Source: Gammaproteobacteria bacterium (GTDB lineage: Bacteria > Pseudomonadota > Gammaproteobacteria > Pseudomonadales > Pseudohongiellaceae). Taken from it: a stretch of DNA of 48,210 nt. Made by a program: the position numbers and the translations under genes. The notes beneath the pieces are model-generated. The model saw nothing but the letters and a program-made list of their open reading frames with translations, was not told the DNA's origin and made no database searches. Of this stretch, positions 33,565 to 42,247 are shown piece by piece. How positions within the stretch are numbered: position 1 is the stretch's first letter; each line of letters begins with the position of its first letter. The stretch spans positions 1 through 48,210 of the forward strand of contig PBTW01000116.1 in assembly GCA_002729315.1 (NCBI GenBank), given 5' to 3'.

Positions 33565-35865
33565 ATGACACGCCTTGATTGTAATAAACCGCTGGCTATT
33601 TTTCTGCTCACTGCAATCGTCCTTGGTGTTACTGCCTGTTCTGAGGCGCCCACCTCCAACGCTGTCGGTGCTCAATCCGAGCCTGGGGCTTTTAGTACTT
33701 CGCAGAGTACGTCCCGGAACGAAGTAAAGCTGCGCTGGACGAAGCACGGTATTCCGCACATCAAGGCCAACAGCTGGGAAGGTCTCGGTTATGGTTTTGC
33801 CCACGCTATTGCCGCTAATACCATCTGCGTCCTGGCGAGAGAGTTTGCGACGGTTCGTGGTGAGCAAGCAAAATACTTTGGCGCGACTGACGCGAACATC
33901 AATCAGGATGCCTTCCATCGTGCCCTGTTAAACCAGGACAAACTGGATGAGTATCTAAATTATGGTTCAGCGGATTCGGCCGCGATGGACGCGGGCTATA
34001 TCAAAGGCTACAACGATTACATTGAGAAAAATCGTGGTGCCATGCCCCAGTCCTGCAATAACGAACCGTGGATTACCCCGATTGATGAAAGTGACCTGGC
34101 CCGTATAACACTTGGTGTTGGAATTCGCTATGGTCTTGGTCGGGTTGCGAACCAGATTGCCAGCTCCGAGCCTGGCCTGGAATTGGCACAGCTGCAGCCG
34201 CTCGACCTGGGAATCGATCGCGATATGATTGGCAGCAACGCACTCGGATTCGGCGGCGCACTGACCGAAAGCGGTCGTGGCATGCTGATGGGGAATCCGC
34301 ACTACCCATGGCAGGGGTCCTCCCGGTTTCACATGGCACATTTGACCTATCCCGGTGAGTTAGATGTGATGGGTGTTGGTTTGATCTCTACCGCCCGCAT
34401 CGCCATTGGTTTTACTCGGCATGTAGCCTGGTCCCACACGGTATCCACTGCGCTACGATTCACCATGTTCCGTCTGGACCTGGTACCTGGTAATCCCATG
34501 GTCTATCGCTTGGGTGATGAGGTGCGCAACATCGAGTCGATGGAGATTCAGGTTGAGACGTCCGAAGGGATGGCAACGCGCACGGTTCACATGACCCACC
34601 TGGGTCCGGTGGTAGCAGGGCAGGGTACACCCTGGACGGACGAGTATGCGTATGTGATCCGCGATGTGAACTATGAAAACTATCGCTCCGGCGATCAGTA
34701 CCGAGACATCAGTAATGCACGCAATGTGGAGGAGCTGCGCACGGCGTTGGCGACCCACCAGGGTGCTGCGTTCGTCAATACTATCGCAGCGGATCGTGAT
34801 GGCGGTGCGCTCTACGCCGACATGTCTGCTATTCCCAATGTCTCTGCTGAACTGCTGGAGCGCTGCGCAGTAGACACGGGCAATCCAAGGGTCATTACCC
34901 TGAATGGTTCAGATCCTAGCTGCGATTGGCAGGTCGATCCCGCTGCGGCTTATCCGGGCTTGATGCCGCCAACCGAACAACCCAGTCTTATCACTGACAC
35001 CTTTGTGAGTAACAGCAATGACTCCTACTGGCTGTCCAATCCCGACAGCAGGTTGGAAGGCTTCTCGCCGATCATCGGTGACGAGCGAACCACCCGTTCG
35101 CTGCGCACACGCGCTGGTCTGGTTATGGTGGATGAGGTCATTAGCAGCGGCGAGAAGTTCACTCAGCAAAAGGTGAAAGATTTGCTGTTCAATCATCGCC
35201 ACTATGGCGCCGAGCTGCTACTGGATGAAATTCTTGAGGTCTGCGCTGATCAGGTCAGGCTTGCCGAAGCCTGCGCCATCCTCGCTAGATGGGATCGGCG
35301 ACAGGATATAGATAGTGTCGGTGCACACATCTTTAATCAGTTCTGGGTCAACGCGCGTGGTCTGTCGGATCATTTTGCCACTCCTTTCGATCTGGATGAC
35401 CCGTTCAATACGCCAGCGGGATTAACGATAGAAAATGAAGACACCCAGGCGCTGATTGTCGCCGCTCTAGAAGCGGGCGTGGCTTCTCTGCAGGAAGCCG
35501 GTATTGCTCTGGATGCCCCTTGGGGTGACGTTCAGTTCGCCATACGCAATGGAGAGAAGATTGGAATCCCTGGCGGTTCCGGTGGGCAGGGGCTGTTCAG
35601 CGTTATCACTGCGCGCTTCAATCCAGAAATCGGCGGTTATACCCCGATCACTCACGGTAACAGTTATATCCAGACCGTTACCTGGAGCGAAAATGGCGTG
35701 CCGGATGCTGATGCCATCCTGACTTATTCTCAGTCTCCGGAACCAGATTCGTCTTATTACTCTGATCTGACTAAGGTGTATTCGCAAAGTGGTTGGGTGG
35801 ATTTGCCTTTTACTGACGAGCAGATTCAGGCTCAGCTGGTGAAGGAAGAAATGCTTCGATTTTGA
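33565..35865 (+). CDS. Penicillin acylase family Ntn-hydrolase, lipoprotein (acyl-homoserine lactone acylase-like)
   Basis: 766 residues. Lipobox VTAC with Cys 25 predicts an outer- or inner-membrane lipoprotein; GGGGGAA precedes the ATG, while a longer frame to 33352 lies in the upstream gene. The proenzyme is expected to cleave at G223/S224 (MIGSNALGFGG), making the beta-chain Ser nucleophile; NPHYPWQGSSRF and DVMGVGL follow as in AHL acylases such as PvdQ, and the central beta-chain motif HGNSYIQTVTW is typical. Substrate may be an N-acyl amino compound; quorum-signal degradation is possible but not shown. Length is normal. The lipoprotein form is less common than a free periplasmic one. 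Confidence 0.88.
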   Translation: MTRLDCNKPLAIFLLTAIVLGVTACSEAPTSNAVGAQSEPGAFSTSQSTSRNEVKLRWTKHGIPHIKANSWEGLGYGFAHAIAANTICVLAREFATVRGEQAKYFGATDANINQDAFHRALLNQDKLDEYLNYGSADSAAMDAGYIKGYNDYIEKNRGAMPQSCNNEPWITPIDESDLARITLGVGIRYGLGRVANQIASSEPGLELAQLQPLDLGIDRDMIGSNALGFGGALTESGRGMLMGNPHYPWQGSSRFHMAHLTYPGELDVMGVGLISTARIAIGFTRHVAWSHTVSTALRFTMFRLDLVPGNPMVYRLGDEVRNIESMEIQVETSEGMATRTVHMTHLGPVVAGQGTPWTDEYAYVIRDVNYENYRSGDQYRDISNARNVEELRTALATHQGAAFVNTIAADRDGGALYADMSAIPNVSAELLERCAVDTGNPRVITLNGSDPSCDWQVDPAAAYPGLMPPTEQPSLITDTFVSNSNDSYWLSNPDSRLEGFSPIIGDERTTRSLRTRAGLVMVDEVISSGEKFTQQKVKDLLFNHRHYGAELLLDEILEVCADQVRLAEACAILARWDRRQDIDSVGAHIFNQFWVNARGLSDHFATPFDLDDPFNTPAGLTIENEDTQALIVAALEAGVASLQEAGIALDAPWGDVQFAIRNGEKIGIPGGSGGQGLFSVITARFNPEIGGYTPITHGNSYIQTVTWSENGVPDADAILTYSQSPEPDSSYYSDLTKVYSQSGWVDLPFTDEQIQAQLVKEEMLRF

Positions 35866-35959
35866 CGAGTATCTTGATTCAACTATAGAGCAGTTGCACG
35901 GGTGCCTTGCTGCGTTTTTGATATTCGCTCAAAGCAGTGGAGAGCTACAGCCAGGCCGG

Positions 35960-36062
35960 TTAATCCATACCCCCGGTGAGCAAATGTAAAACCCCTGCTG
36001 CAATACCCTGAACTACAAGCACAATCGTGGCTGTTAACACTGCCTTGTCAAAAGGGTCTCAT
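35960..36062 (-). other. Possible small membrane peptide gene interrupted by a +1 shift
   Basis: On the minus strand ATG AGA CCC TTT TGA C opens a frame; after one skipped T the next frame continues as DKAVLTATIVLVVQG and IAAGVLHLLTGGMD to a stop. The joined product would be a 33-residue single-helix membrane peptide. The junction TTT-TGA-C resembles the RF2 recoding site CTT-TGA-C, but no Shine-Dalgarno-like stimulator precedes it. It may be a decayed gene, a homopolymer error or coincidence. The rest of the 238-base gap 35866-36103 shows nothing. Confidence 0.25.
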
Positions 36063-36103
36063 GGTCGGTTGATTGTCAGGATGTGATATGAGAACTGGCG
36101 GAA

Positions 36104-36532
36104 TTAACCCGCAGCTTGATTGACGGGACGAACCTGAACTCGCCCATCAGTATAGTACCAACGCCCTTTGTGGCGCTCGAATACTGAAACTTCGTGATGG
36201 CGCTGCAACTCTCCTTTGTTGTCGATAAAATCTGCGATAAATTCAACGCCACCCCTGTTGCCCTGCTGCCCGGACTGAAGAATCTGGAGGTTTCGCCAGT
36301 CGTGGGTCTTAAGGGATAAAGAATTGGCGGTGTTGCCACGCACGTAGGCGGGGTGCCAAGTATCCACTAAATATTGGCCATGTCCACCCATTGTGTATGC
36401 TGTGAAACGTGACCGCATCACCTGTCTTGGCGTTTTTGGTACGTTTTTGCCCTTTAAAAATGGCTGGCAGCACTTCGCGAATGGCTTGCCGGAGCAGCAG
36501 GGGCACGGGTCCAAGGGACTTACGTCAGACAT
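36104..36532 (-). CDS. YchJ family protein with SEC-C zinc motif
   Basis: 142 residues, cytosolic. N-terminal SEC-C motif CPCCSGKPFAKCC (residues 10-22) would bind zinc; the remainder is the YchJ/NTF2-like domain with SRFTAYTMG, DTWHP, FIADFIDNKG and HEVSVFERHKGRWYYTDG. The family is common in gammaproteobacteria and its function is not established. It is divergent from the second TonB receptor, with about 190 bases between starts, and is probably unrelated to it. Confidence 0.88.
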   Translation of the reverse strand: MSDVSPLDPCPCCSGKPFAKCCQPFLKGKNVPKTPRQVMRSRFTAYTMGGHGQYLVDTWHPAYVRGNTANSLSLKTHDWRNLQILQSGQQGNRGGVEFIADFIDNKGELQRHHEVSVFERHKGRWYYTDGRVQVRPVNQAAG

Positions 36533-36724
36533 GTTAGTTATATAGAAGTAGCTTCGTCAATATTCTGTCCTGGGTATCGTTTACCAGGCTCAATGCTTTA
36601 GTATAAAGCGCGTTTCAAACATCTTCGGGCTGCCAACAATTTGCAAAGCTCCCTTCTTCTTCAGCCTACAATGAACTCCTGTTATTTGCGCTTTGTAATA
36701 ATTTGACACGATTTTCTAAGGCTA

Positions 36725-38965
36725 ATGAGGCGTGAAAAAGGCATAATCCGCAACGATCATCTATACGTCCATCGCATGAAGGCACTGCTTTTGCGGCTCC
36801 GGGGAACCAATCGAATCGTGAATAACAAAAACATAGGATTTTCTTACATTTGCTTTTTCGTGCTCATCCTGGGTGTCCCGTACGTTTGTGCACAGGCCCC
36901 AGAGACCGCTAGCGACGCGACGGTGACTTATCCCGCTGAGTACTTTGCCCAATTCAACCCCTATTCAGTCAACGACATGTTGCAACGCATACCGGGAATC
37001 TCTCTCGCGCGCAGCGGTAGCCGCAGTCAGAATCGGGGCGGTGGCCGAGGTCTTGGTGCAGGCGGAGAGCAAGTATTAATCAATGGTCGACGGATAGCAG
37101 GCAAAAGCAACGAAGGAGATTCTCAGCTTTCACGCATCCCTGCATCAGAAGTGCGCTACATTGAAATTATTCGGGGGACTTCAGGCGAGTTAGATGTCCG
37201 CGGGGGAACGCAGGTCATCAATGTTGTCCTTAATGATGCTCTCTCAAGCGTGAGTTTTGCTTACGAGGTAAATATGGATAGGGCCCTTGATGGGACTCTT
37301 ATTCCGGGTGGTAAGATCTCGGCAACGGGGCAATACGGGGCGTTGAACTACTTTCTCAGTGCCGAGCGCGAGCCCCGTTATGACTTTCGTGACGGCTTTG
37401 AAAGAGCGCTCAACCGATATGGAGAGCTCGCCGAGACGGTGAAGCGTGATGAAACCACAGACGGCTGGCCGATATCATTAACCGCAAACTTTGGCTATGA
37501 GTTCTCTCCGACCGATACGGCTAATCTGAATTTTTCATGGACCGGGAATGATATCGAATATGACACGGACCGGGTTATTACCCGATACCAAGCCGACGTG
37601 GTCGCAAGCCGGATCTTTGAGCGGGATACTCAGCCAAGTGAATCCACCGGATTTGAGGTTGGCGGCGACTACATGCACGTCTTCGATAACGGGAGTAGGT
37701 GGAAAACGATTGCCATCGTCAATGAAAAAGAGAACGAGTTCGAACGCAGTCGTTTTAAGGTAGATCCCTCCGCATATTCGGAAGAAAAAGATCTTTACCT
37801 GTTCAATTATGAAAAGTATCAGGAACGCATAATTCGCTCGTCATATATCTTCGACCTATCTAAAGGCCAATCTATTGAGGCAGGTGTTGAAAGAGCCCAA
37901 ACCATTGTAGATACGTCTTTACGACTCGGCCTGCTCACTGGAGTGGCCGGCGGGCAAGAGTTTGGCGGTCTCACGCCGGTGACTAGTTCATTAGGAACAG
38001 TAGAAGAGATGAGGCTGGAGTACTTCGCGATTCATAACTGGTCAGTGAACGACAGAATGACGCTAGAGACTACATTGCTTGTTGAGGATAGCTCAATATC
38101 TCAAAGTGGCACATTGGAAAATACACGCGACTTTTCATTTTTCCGGCCTAAGATAGACTATCGATTTGATATCACGCCGAGCGTTCAATTCAGAGGCATC
38201 GTTCAGAAAATAGTGAATCAACTGAGCTTCAGGGATTTTACGGCGGGCGTAGATCAGCGGGATGATGAACAGAATTCTTTTGAAGGGAACTCAGAAATTC
38301 AGCAGATGTCTTGGTGGAATTATGAAGCGAACCTCGAATATCGACTCCCCAATGATGCAGGTGTAATAAATACTCAACTGTTTTATCAAACCGTGTTTGA
38401 TGTGATCGATAATGTCGATGTTTCGCGCGACGGAGGAACCCTATCTGCCCGGGGAAATACAGGAGATGGTAGACGCTATGGACTGAACCTCAACAACAGC
38501 CTGCGCCTAGGATTCTTGAATCAGCCTAATATGTTGTTGACTGCCGGCCTTAGTCTCGAGGAAGCGACTCATTATGATTCTATCCTTGGAAGAGACCGGG
38601 AGCGCTCGATGCCCGGCAATGCGGGGGGGAGCAGATATGCAGTTGGTTTCCGTCATGACATTCCTAGATTAAACAATACGAACTGGGGTTTTAATGGCAA
38701 CAAAAGGTTTCTGAACGACTTCATGGGCTGGGATATCGATAAGACCGAGCATTACTCCCCGGATTGGTCTTGGTTTGCCTGGGCAGAAACGCAGGCTTGG
38801 GGTGGTCTTGTATACAGGTTCGAGGCTCGAGACTCTGGCGAACGCTGTCGCTTGCGCACGCGCTATGCGGGCGGTACGACCGTTACGGGATATGTAAACG
38901 AAGTAGAGGACTCCTGCTCTATTAACGGACCTACCTTAGCCATTAAGGTACGAGGCACATTTTAA
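36725..38965 (+). CDS. TonB-dependent outer membrane receptor, paralogue of the one at 16.0 kb
   Basis: 746 residues as given; the signal core SYICFFVLILGVPYVCAQ lies at residues 39-56, so the real start may be ATG 36776 or GTG 36818, which would give a normal-length leader. TonB-box-like ATVTYPAEYF, plug with EQVLINGRRIAG, and IIRGTSGELDVRG; the barrel ends VRGTF. A shorter Arg/Gly-rich insert replaces the glycine-rich stretch of the paralogue. It leads directly into the HisC-like gene (74 bases) and permease gene, so it probably serves the import of their substrate or a precursor. TTGACA at about 36704 may be part of its promoter but has no matching -10. Confidence 0.88.
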   Translation: MRREKGIIRNDHLYVHRMKALLLRLRGTNRIVNNKNIGFSYICFFVLILGVPYVCAQAPETASDATVTYPAEYFAQFNPYSVNDMLQRIPGISLARSGSRSQNRGGGRGLGAGGEQVLINGRRIAGKSNEGDSQLSRIPASEVRYIEIIRGTSGELDVRGGTQVINVVLNDALSSVSFAYEVNMDRALDGTLIPGGKISATGQYGALNYFLSAEREPRYDFRDGFERALNRYGELAETVKRDETTDGWPISLTANFGYEFSPTDTANLNFSWTGNDIEYDTDRVITRYQADVVASRIFERDTQPSESTGFEVGGDYMHVFDNGSRWKTIAIVNEKENEFERSRFKVDPSAYSEEKDLYLFNYEKYQERIIRSSYIFDLSKGQSIEAGVERAQTIVDTSLRLGLLTGVAGGQEFGGLTPVTSSLGTVEEMRLEYFAIHNWSVNDRMTLETTLLVEDSSISQSGTLENTRDFSFFRPKIDYRFDITPSVQFRGIVQKIVNQLSFRDFTAGVDQRDDEQNSFEGNSEIQQMSWWNYEANLEYRLPNDAGVINTQLFYQTVFDVIDNVDVSRDGGTLSARGNTGDGRRYGLNLNNSLRLGFLNQPNMLLTAGLSLEEATHYDSILGRDRERSMPGNAGGSRYAVGFRHDIPRLNNTNWGFNGNKRFLNDFMGWDIDKTEHYSPDWSWFAWAETQAWGGLVYRFEARDSGERCRLRTRYAGGTTVTGYVNEVEDSCSINGPTLAIKVRGTF

Positions 38966-39039
38966 TGGGCCGTTAGCGCTGGGAGAAACGTCTTGCTCAT
39001 GTCAGAATACTGATCATTTCTCATTCCCTGTCTACATCT

Positions 39040-40107
39040 ATGTCGCTGGCGAATAAACTGGTCGTAACGGCCCTCAAAGACTTGGCCCCTTACCAATCAG
39101 CACGCCGGATAGGCGGGATGGGTCAGATCTATCTGAACGCAAATGAATCGGCTTTCCCTCCATACCAGATGCCTGAGAACGAAACCTGGAATCGCTATCC
39201 TGATTTTTTGCCGACCGAGCTGGCGAAAGCCTACGGTCGTTATGCAAATGTGAGCCCTGACAACGTGCTGGCGGTTCGGGGGGCTGATGAAGCGATTGAT
39301 TTACTGATCAGGACCTATTGCGAGCCGCACCAGGATGCCATTCGAATTCAGAGTCCGACCTATTCGATGTACGAATTTGTCGCTCAAGCTCACGGGGTGG
39401 CGGTAGAGACGGTGCCGCTGAATGATCAGTTCGCTCTGAATGTCGACGCAAACCAGCAGGCCGCGGCTGACCAAAAGCGCTTGAAGATCTTGTTTATTTG
39501 TAATCCCAATAATCCCACTGGCAATCTGATGGCAGTGTCGGACATTATCCGCATCGCGGAGGCGCAGCGTGATCAGGCATTCGTCGTCATTGACGAGGCA
39601 TATATCGAGTACACCCCGTCCGACACCTTGCTTCCGATGCTTGCTGACCATCCCAATCTGGTGATCATTCGCACTCTATCCAAAGCATTTGCTCTGGCTG
39701 CCATTCGGGTTGGTTTCATTATCGCCGCAGAAGAGGTGCTTGAGCAGATCAACAAACTCATTCCTCCGTACCCCATGCCAGATGATAGTGCGCGGATTGG
39801 CATTAATGCACTTTCCGATCCGGGCATTGAGTACATGCGGTCCTGCTGCGAGCGGGTTATTGCTTTGAGAGAGCAGGCTCGCAAGGAATTGATTCTGCTG
39901 GATGCTATTGAGCAGGTGTATGAAAGCATGACAAATTTCCTGCTGGTGCGCTTTAAAAAGGCATCTGACGCTATGAAGCATTTATTGAACGCTGGCGTTG
40001 TTATTCGCGATCAAACTCATTTTGAACAGCTACCGCAGCATCTGCGTATTTCAGTAGGTGTTTCGAAAGATATGCAGGAAATTTTGAATCAACTGCGCCG
40101 ACTCTGA
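39040..40107 (+). CDS. HisC-like PLP aminotransferase, cytosolic
   Basis: 355 residues, no signal peptide. Histidinol-phosphate aminotransferase motifs: NANESAFPP (33-41), CNPNNPTGN (154-162), DEAY (185-188), PLP lysine K215 in TLSKAFALAAIRVGF, and C-terminal LRISVG. It is not in a histidine operon; its context is a TonB receptor upstream and a YjiH-type permease 22 bases downstream. It could be the housekeeping HisC or a catabolic relative that acts on an imported amino compound. Compared with the Tat-exported relative at 18589, the core is similar but the location differs. No clear ribosome site before the ATG. Confidence 0.88.
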   Translation: MSLANKLVVTALKDLAPYQSARRIGGMGQIYLNANESAFPPYQMPENETWNRYPDFLPTELAKAYGRYANVSPDNVLAVRGADEAIDLLIRTYCEPHQDAIRIQSPTYSMYEFVAQAHGVAVETVPLNDQFALNVDANQQAAADQKRLKILFICNPNNPTGNLMAVSDIIRIAEAQRDQAFVVIDEAYIEYTPSDTLLPMLADHPNLVIIRTLSKAFALAAIRVGFIIAAEEVLEQINKLIPPYPMPDDSARIGINALSDPGIEYMRSCCERVIALREQARKELILLDAIEQVYESMTNFLLVRFKKASDAMKHLLNAGVVIRDQTHFEQLPQHLRISVGVSKDMQEILNQLRRL

Positions 40108-40129
40108 GCAGGCAGAACAGAACCTACTG

Positions 40130-41488
40130 ATGCAAAAGGAACGGAATATTAAAGAGCTGCCAACTGCCAACTGGCTGAAGTTCCTGCTACCGTCCGGTAT
40201 CGGCATCGTGTTTTTCCTCACGCCTCTGGTGATTGATGGCCAGGTAACGGTAGGTATGGCTTGGTTCGGTGACCTGTTTATCGATAATGGAAAGACCCAG
40301 TTGCAATGGATGGCGGGCATGTTCACTGTAATCTCAGTCCTGCTTACCCTCATTTTTCAGGTCTCTGAGCCGGTCCGCGTTAGGTTTTACTGGCTGGCGG
40401 AGGGACTGGCTCTTTGCTCTGTCTGGTTTCTGCTGAGGCTATTCGGTTGTGTGGCCGCCTTTTGTTATCTGTTTCAGATCGGTCCGGGCTGGCTCATCGG
40501 TGGCGCCACCGCCGGCACGACCCTGGGTAGCCTGATACCGATCACCATGACCTACATGGCTATCGCGACAGTGTTTCTTCCCCTGCTGGTTGAGTTCGGA
40601 TTGATGGAGATGGTTGGTGTCTTGCTGAGCAAGGCATTCGACAAACTGTTTCGTCTTCCCGGCCGGAGCGCGATTGATGCTCTGGCTTCTTGGATGGGGT
40701 CCGGTCCAGTGGGCGTGCTGATTACCCTCCAGCAGTATGAACGTGGTTATTACACAGCCAGAGAGGCGGCTACCATCTGCACCAATTTCTCGGTAGTGTC
40801 TGTCTCCTTTGCGCTGGTGGTCGCGAACGCCATTGGCATGGGGGATTATTTCCTGCCGATGTATGCCTGCGTCATCGGTGTCGGCTTTGTTTGTGCGCTG
40901 ATCACACCAAAACTTCCTCCATTGAGCAGGTTGAAAGACGAATTCTGCCCCGGCGTCGAGCCTCAGGGATTGCGGGATTTCAGTAACTATCAGTCACTCT
41001 GGAGTGCGGCGGTGCATGAGGCCCTGGCAAGGGCTGGCGGGGCGCCCACCATCGGTGAGCTGATACCTCGCATCGGGCGTGGCATTGCAGAGGTCTGGTT
41101 ATCCCTGATTCCGGTGGTGATGGGGCTCGGCACAGCTGCGCTAATACTGGCGGAGTACACGCCGCTGTTTAACTGGTTAGGTCTTCCCTTGATTGCTGTA
41201 CTCAATCTTTTTGGATTAGCAGAGTCTGACACAGCCGCGCCGCTGATGTTCGTCGGCTTCACCGATATGTTTTTACCTGCACTGGTGGGGGGCAGCATAG
41301 AAAGCGAGCTGACCCGATTTGTCGTCGCTACAGTTTCCGTGTGTCAGCTAATTTATATGTCAGAAGTCGGTGCACTTATTGTCAAGTCGAAAATACCCCT
41401 GGGTTTTGTGCACATTGGCGGCATCTTCCTTATTCGGACAGCGATTTCCCTCCCGCTGGCTGCCCTGATCGGTCATGCGCTTTTCTAG
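40130..41488 (+). CDS. YjiH-type multispanning permease with nucleoside-recognition (GATE) domain
   Basis: 452 residues with about ten to twelve membrane helices. Features include the GATE-type helix SAIDALASWMGSGPVGVLIT, and the tandem half ESDTAAPLMFVGFTDMFLPALVGGS; these recall YjiH family proteins and other nucleoside/small-solute gate proteins. The transported solute is unknown. Start 22 bases after the HisC-like stop suggests one transcript with it. The stop codon shares the CTAG tetramer with the stop of the convergent gene on the minus strand. Confidence 0.8.
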   Translation: MQKERNIKELPTANWLKFLLPSGIGIVFFLTPLVIDGQVTVGMAWFGDLFIDNGKTQLQWMAGMFTVISVLLTLIFQVSEPVRVRFYWLAEGLALCSVWFLLRLFGCVAAFCYLFQIGPGWLIGGATAGTTLGSLIPITMTYMAIATVFLPLLVEFGLMEMVGVLLSKAFDKLFRLPGRSAIDALASWMGSGPVGVLITLQQYERGYYTAREAATICTNFSVVSVSFALVVANAIGMGDYFLPMYACVIGVGFVCALITPKLPPLSRLKDEFCPGVEPQGLRDFSNYQSLWSAAVHEALARAGGAPTIGELIPRIGRGIAEVWLSLIPVVMGLGTAALILAEYTPLFNWLGLPLIAVLNLFGLAESDTAAPLMFVGFTDMFLPALVGGSIESELTRFVVATVSVCQLIYMSEVGALIVKSKIPLGFVHIGGIFLIRTAISLPLAALIGHALF

Positions 41489-41937
41489 TCAGAGCGGGTC
41501 TCACGAAAGCACAGCGCTAGACCGATCATTGCGGCAGCAATGAAAAACAGATTGCCCGTGGCGCCCGGCGGTGTTGCCAGCGTTGGGAGTGGCTTGCCGA
41601 TACCGATGGCCACGCGGCCCAGGTATTCCACCAGAATTAATAAGTACATGGCAGGAATCAGCCCACGGTAGCGAACCGCAACCAGCACCATGACCACTGA
41701 GAGCAGCAGTTGGGATAGACCCCACAGTGCGAAACTGGTGATGACAGCGGCAGAGCCTTCCCCGCTGAACTGATCCAAAGGGACTGTAGCTATCGACTGC
41801 GCACCCCCATCCGGAAGCAGGATGTGAGCCAGGCTTCTGCCCACCGTGACCGCGGTAACAAGGCAGAAAAGCCACAGTGCGACCGGATTTCCGGGGCACT
41901 CGTTACCAAGTTGCCTGGGCAGGATTTTTTGCCACAT
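41485..41937 (-). CDS. Four-helix membrane protein, function unknown
   Basis: 150 residues with hydrophobic segments near 20-40, 65-85, 85-110 and 125-145. Motifs such as SFALWGLSQLLLSVVMVLVA and YLGRVAIG resemble small uncharacterised integral membrane proteins; I can give no function. Convergent with the permease: the two stop codons overlap in a palindromic CTAG (41485-41488). Ribosome site weak. Confidence 0.65.
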   Translation of the reverse strand: MWQKILPRQLGNECPGNPVALWLFCLVTAVTVGRSLAHILLPDGGAQSIATVPLDQFSGEGSAAVITSFALWGLSQLLLSVVMVLVAVRYRGLIPAMYLLILVEYLGRVAIGIGKPLPTLATPPGATGNLFFIAAAMIGLALCFRETRSD

Positions 41938-42079
41938 GATTCAGGCCAGAGCTATATCGAAAATAAGCGTGATTAAGTGTTTCATTGAGCATTCTCGGAA
42001 CAGAGTGAAAGGGGCACGACCGTGTCGGCATTGAAAGCGTTAGCTCACTGTCACAAGGCGTCGTCCCGGGCGCGTCAGA

Positions 42080-42247
42080 CTAGTTCGTTGGCTGGAAGTC
42101 TTCTTTGTACCTGACAGAGCAGTCCGGGCACACCCAGTCTTCCGGTAACTCGCTAAAAGAGGTGCCCGGGGCAAGCCCCTCATGTTCATCGCCGAGGTCC
42201 TGATGATACCGATAGCCGCAGCATGGGCATTCATAGACTGAGCTCAT
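42080..42247 (-). CDS. Rubredoxin (electron carrier to AlkB)
   Basis: A 55-residue protein, too short for routine length cut-offs. It has both rubredoxin knuckles: CPCCGY (C7 and C10) and CPDC (C40 and C43), with PGTSFSELPEDWV between. Such rubredoxins pass electrons from rubredoxin reductase to alkane 1-monooxygenase. Its ATG overlaps the alkB stop by one base (TGATG), giving tight translational coupling. The second knuckle is CPDCSV rather than CPxCGV, a mild change; DWVCP is conserved as in AlkG-type rubredoxins. No reductase gene is nearby. Confidence 0.93.
   Translation of the reverse strand: MSSVYECPCCGYRYHQDLGDEHEGLAPGTSFSELPEDWVCPDCSVRYKEDFQPTN

Noticed and set aside
33565-35865. Definite quorum-quenching enzyme
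   Set aside because: Family covers many N-acyl substrates; sequence motifs alone do not select AHLs.
36704-36709. TTGACA as a -35 box for the second TonB receptor
   Set aside because: No acceptable -10 element at 16-19 bases; would also conflict with the 36725 start.
39040-41488. Histidine-specific utilisation operon
   Set aside because: HisC-like and YjiH-type genes suggested it, but no hut gene or histidine transporter is present and substrate cannot be inferred from these families.
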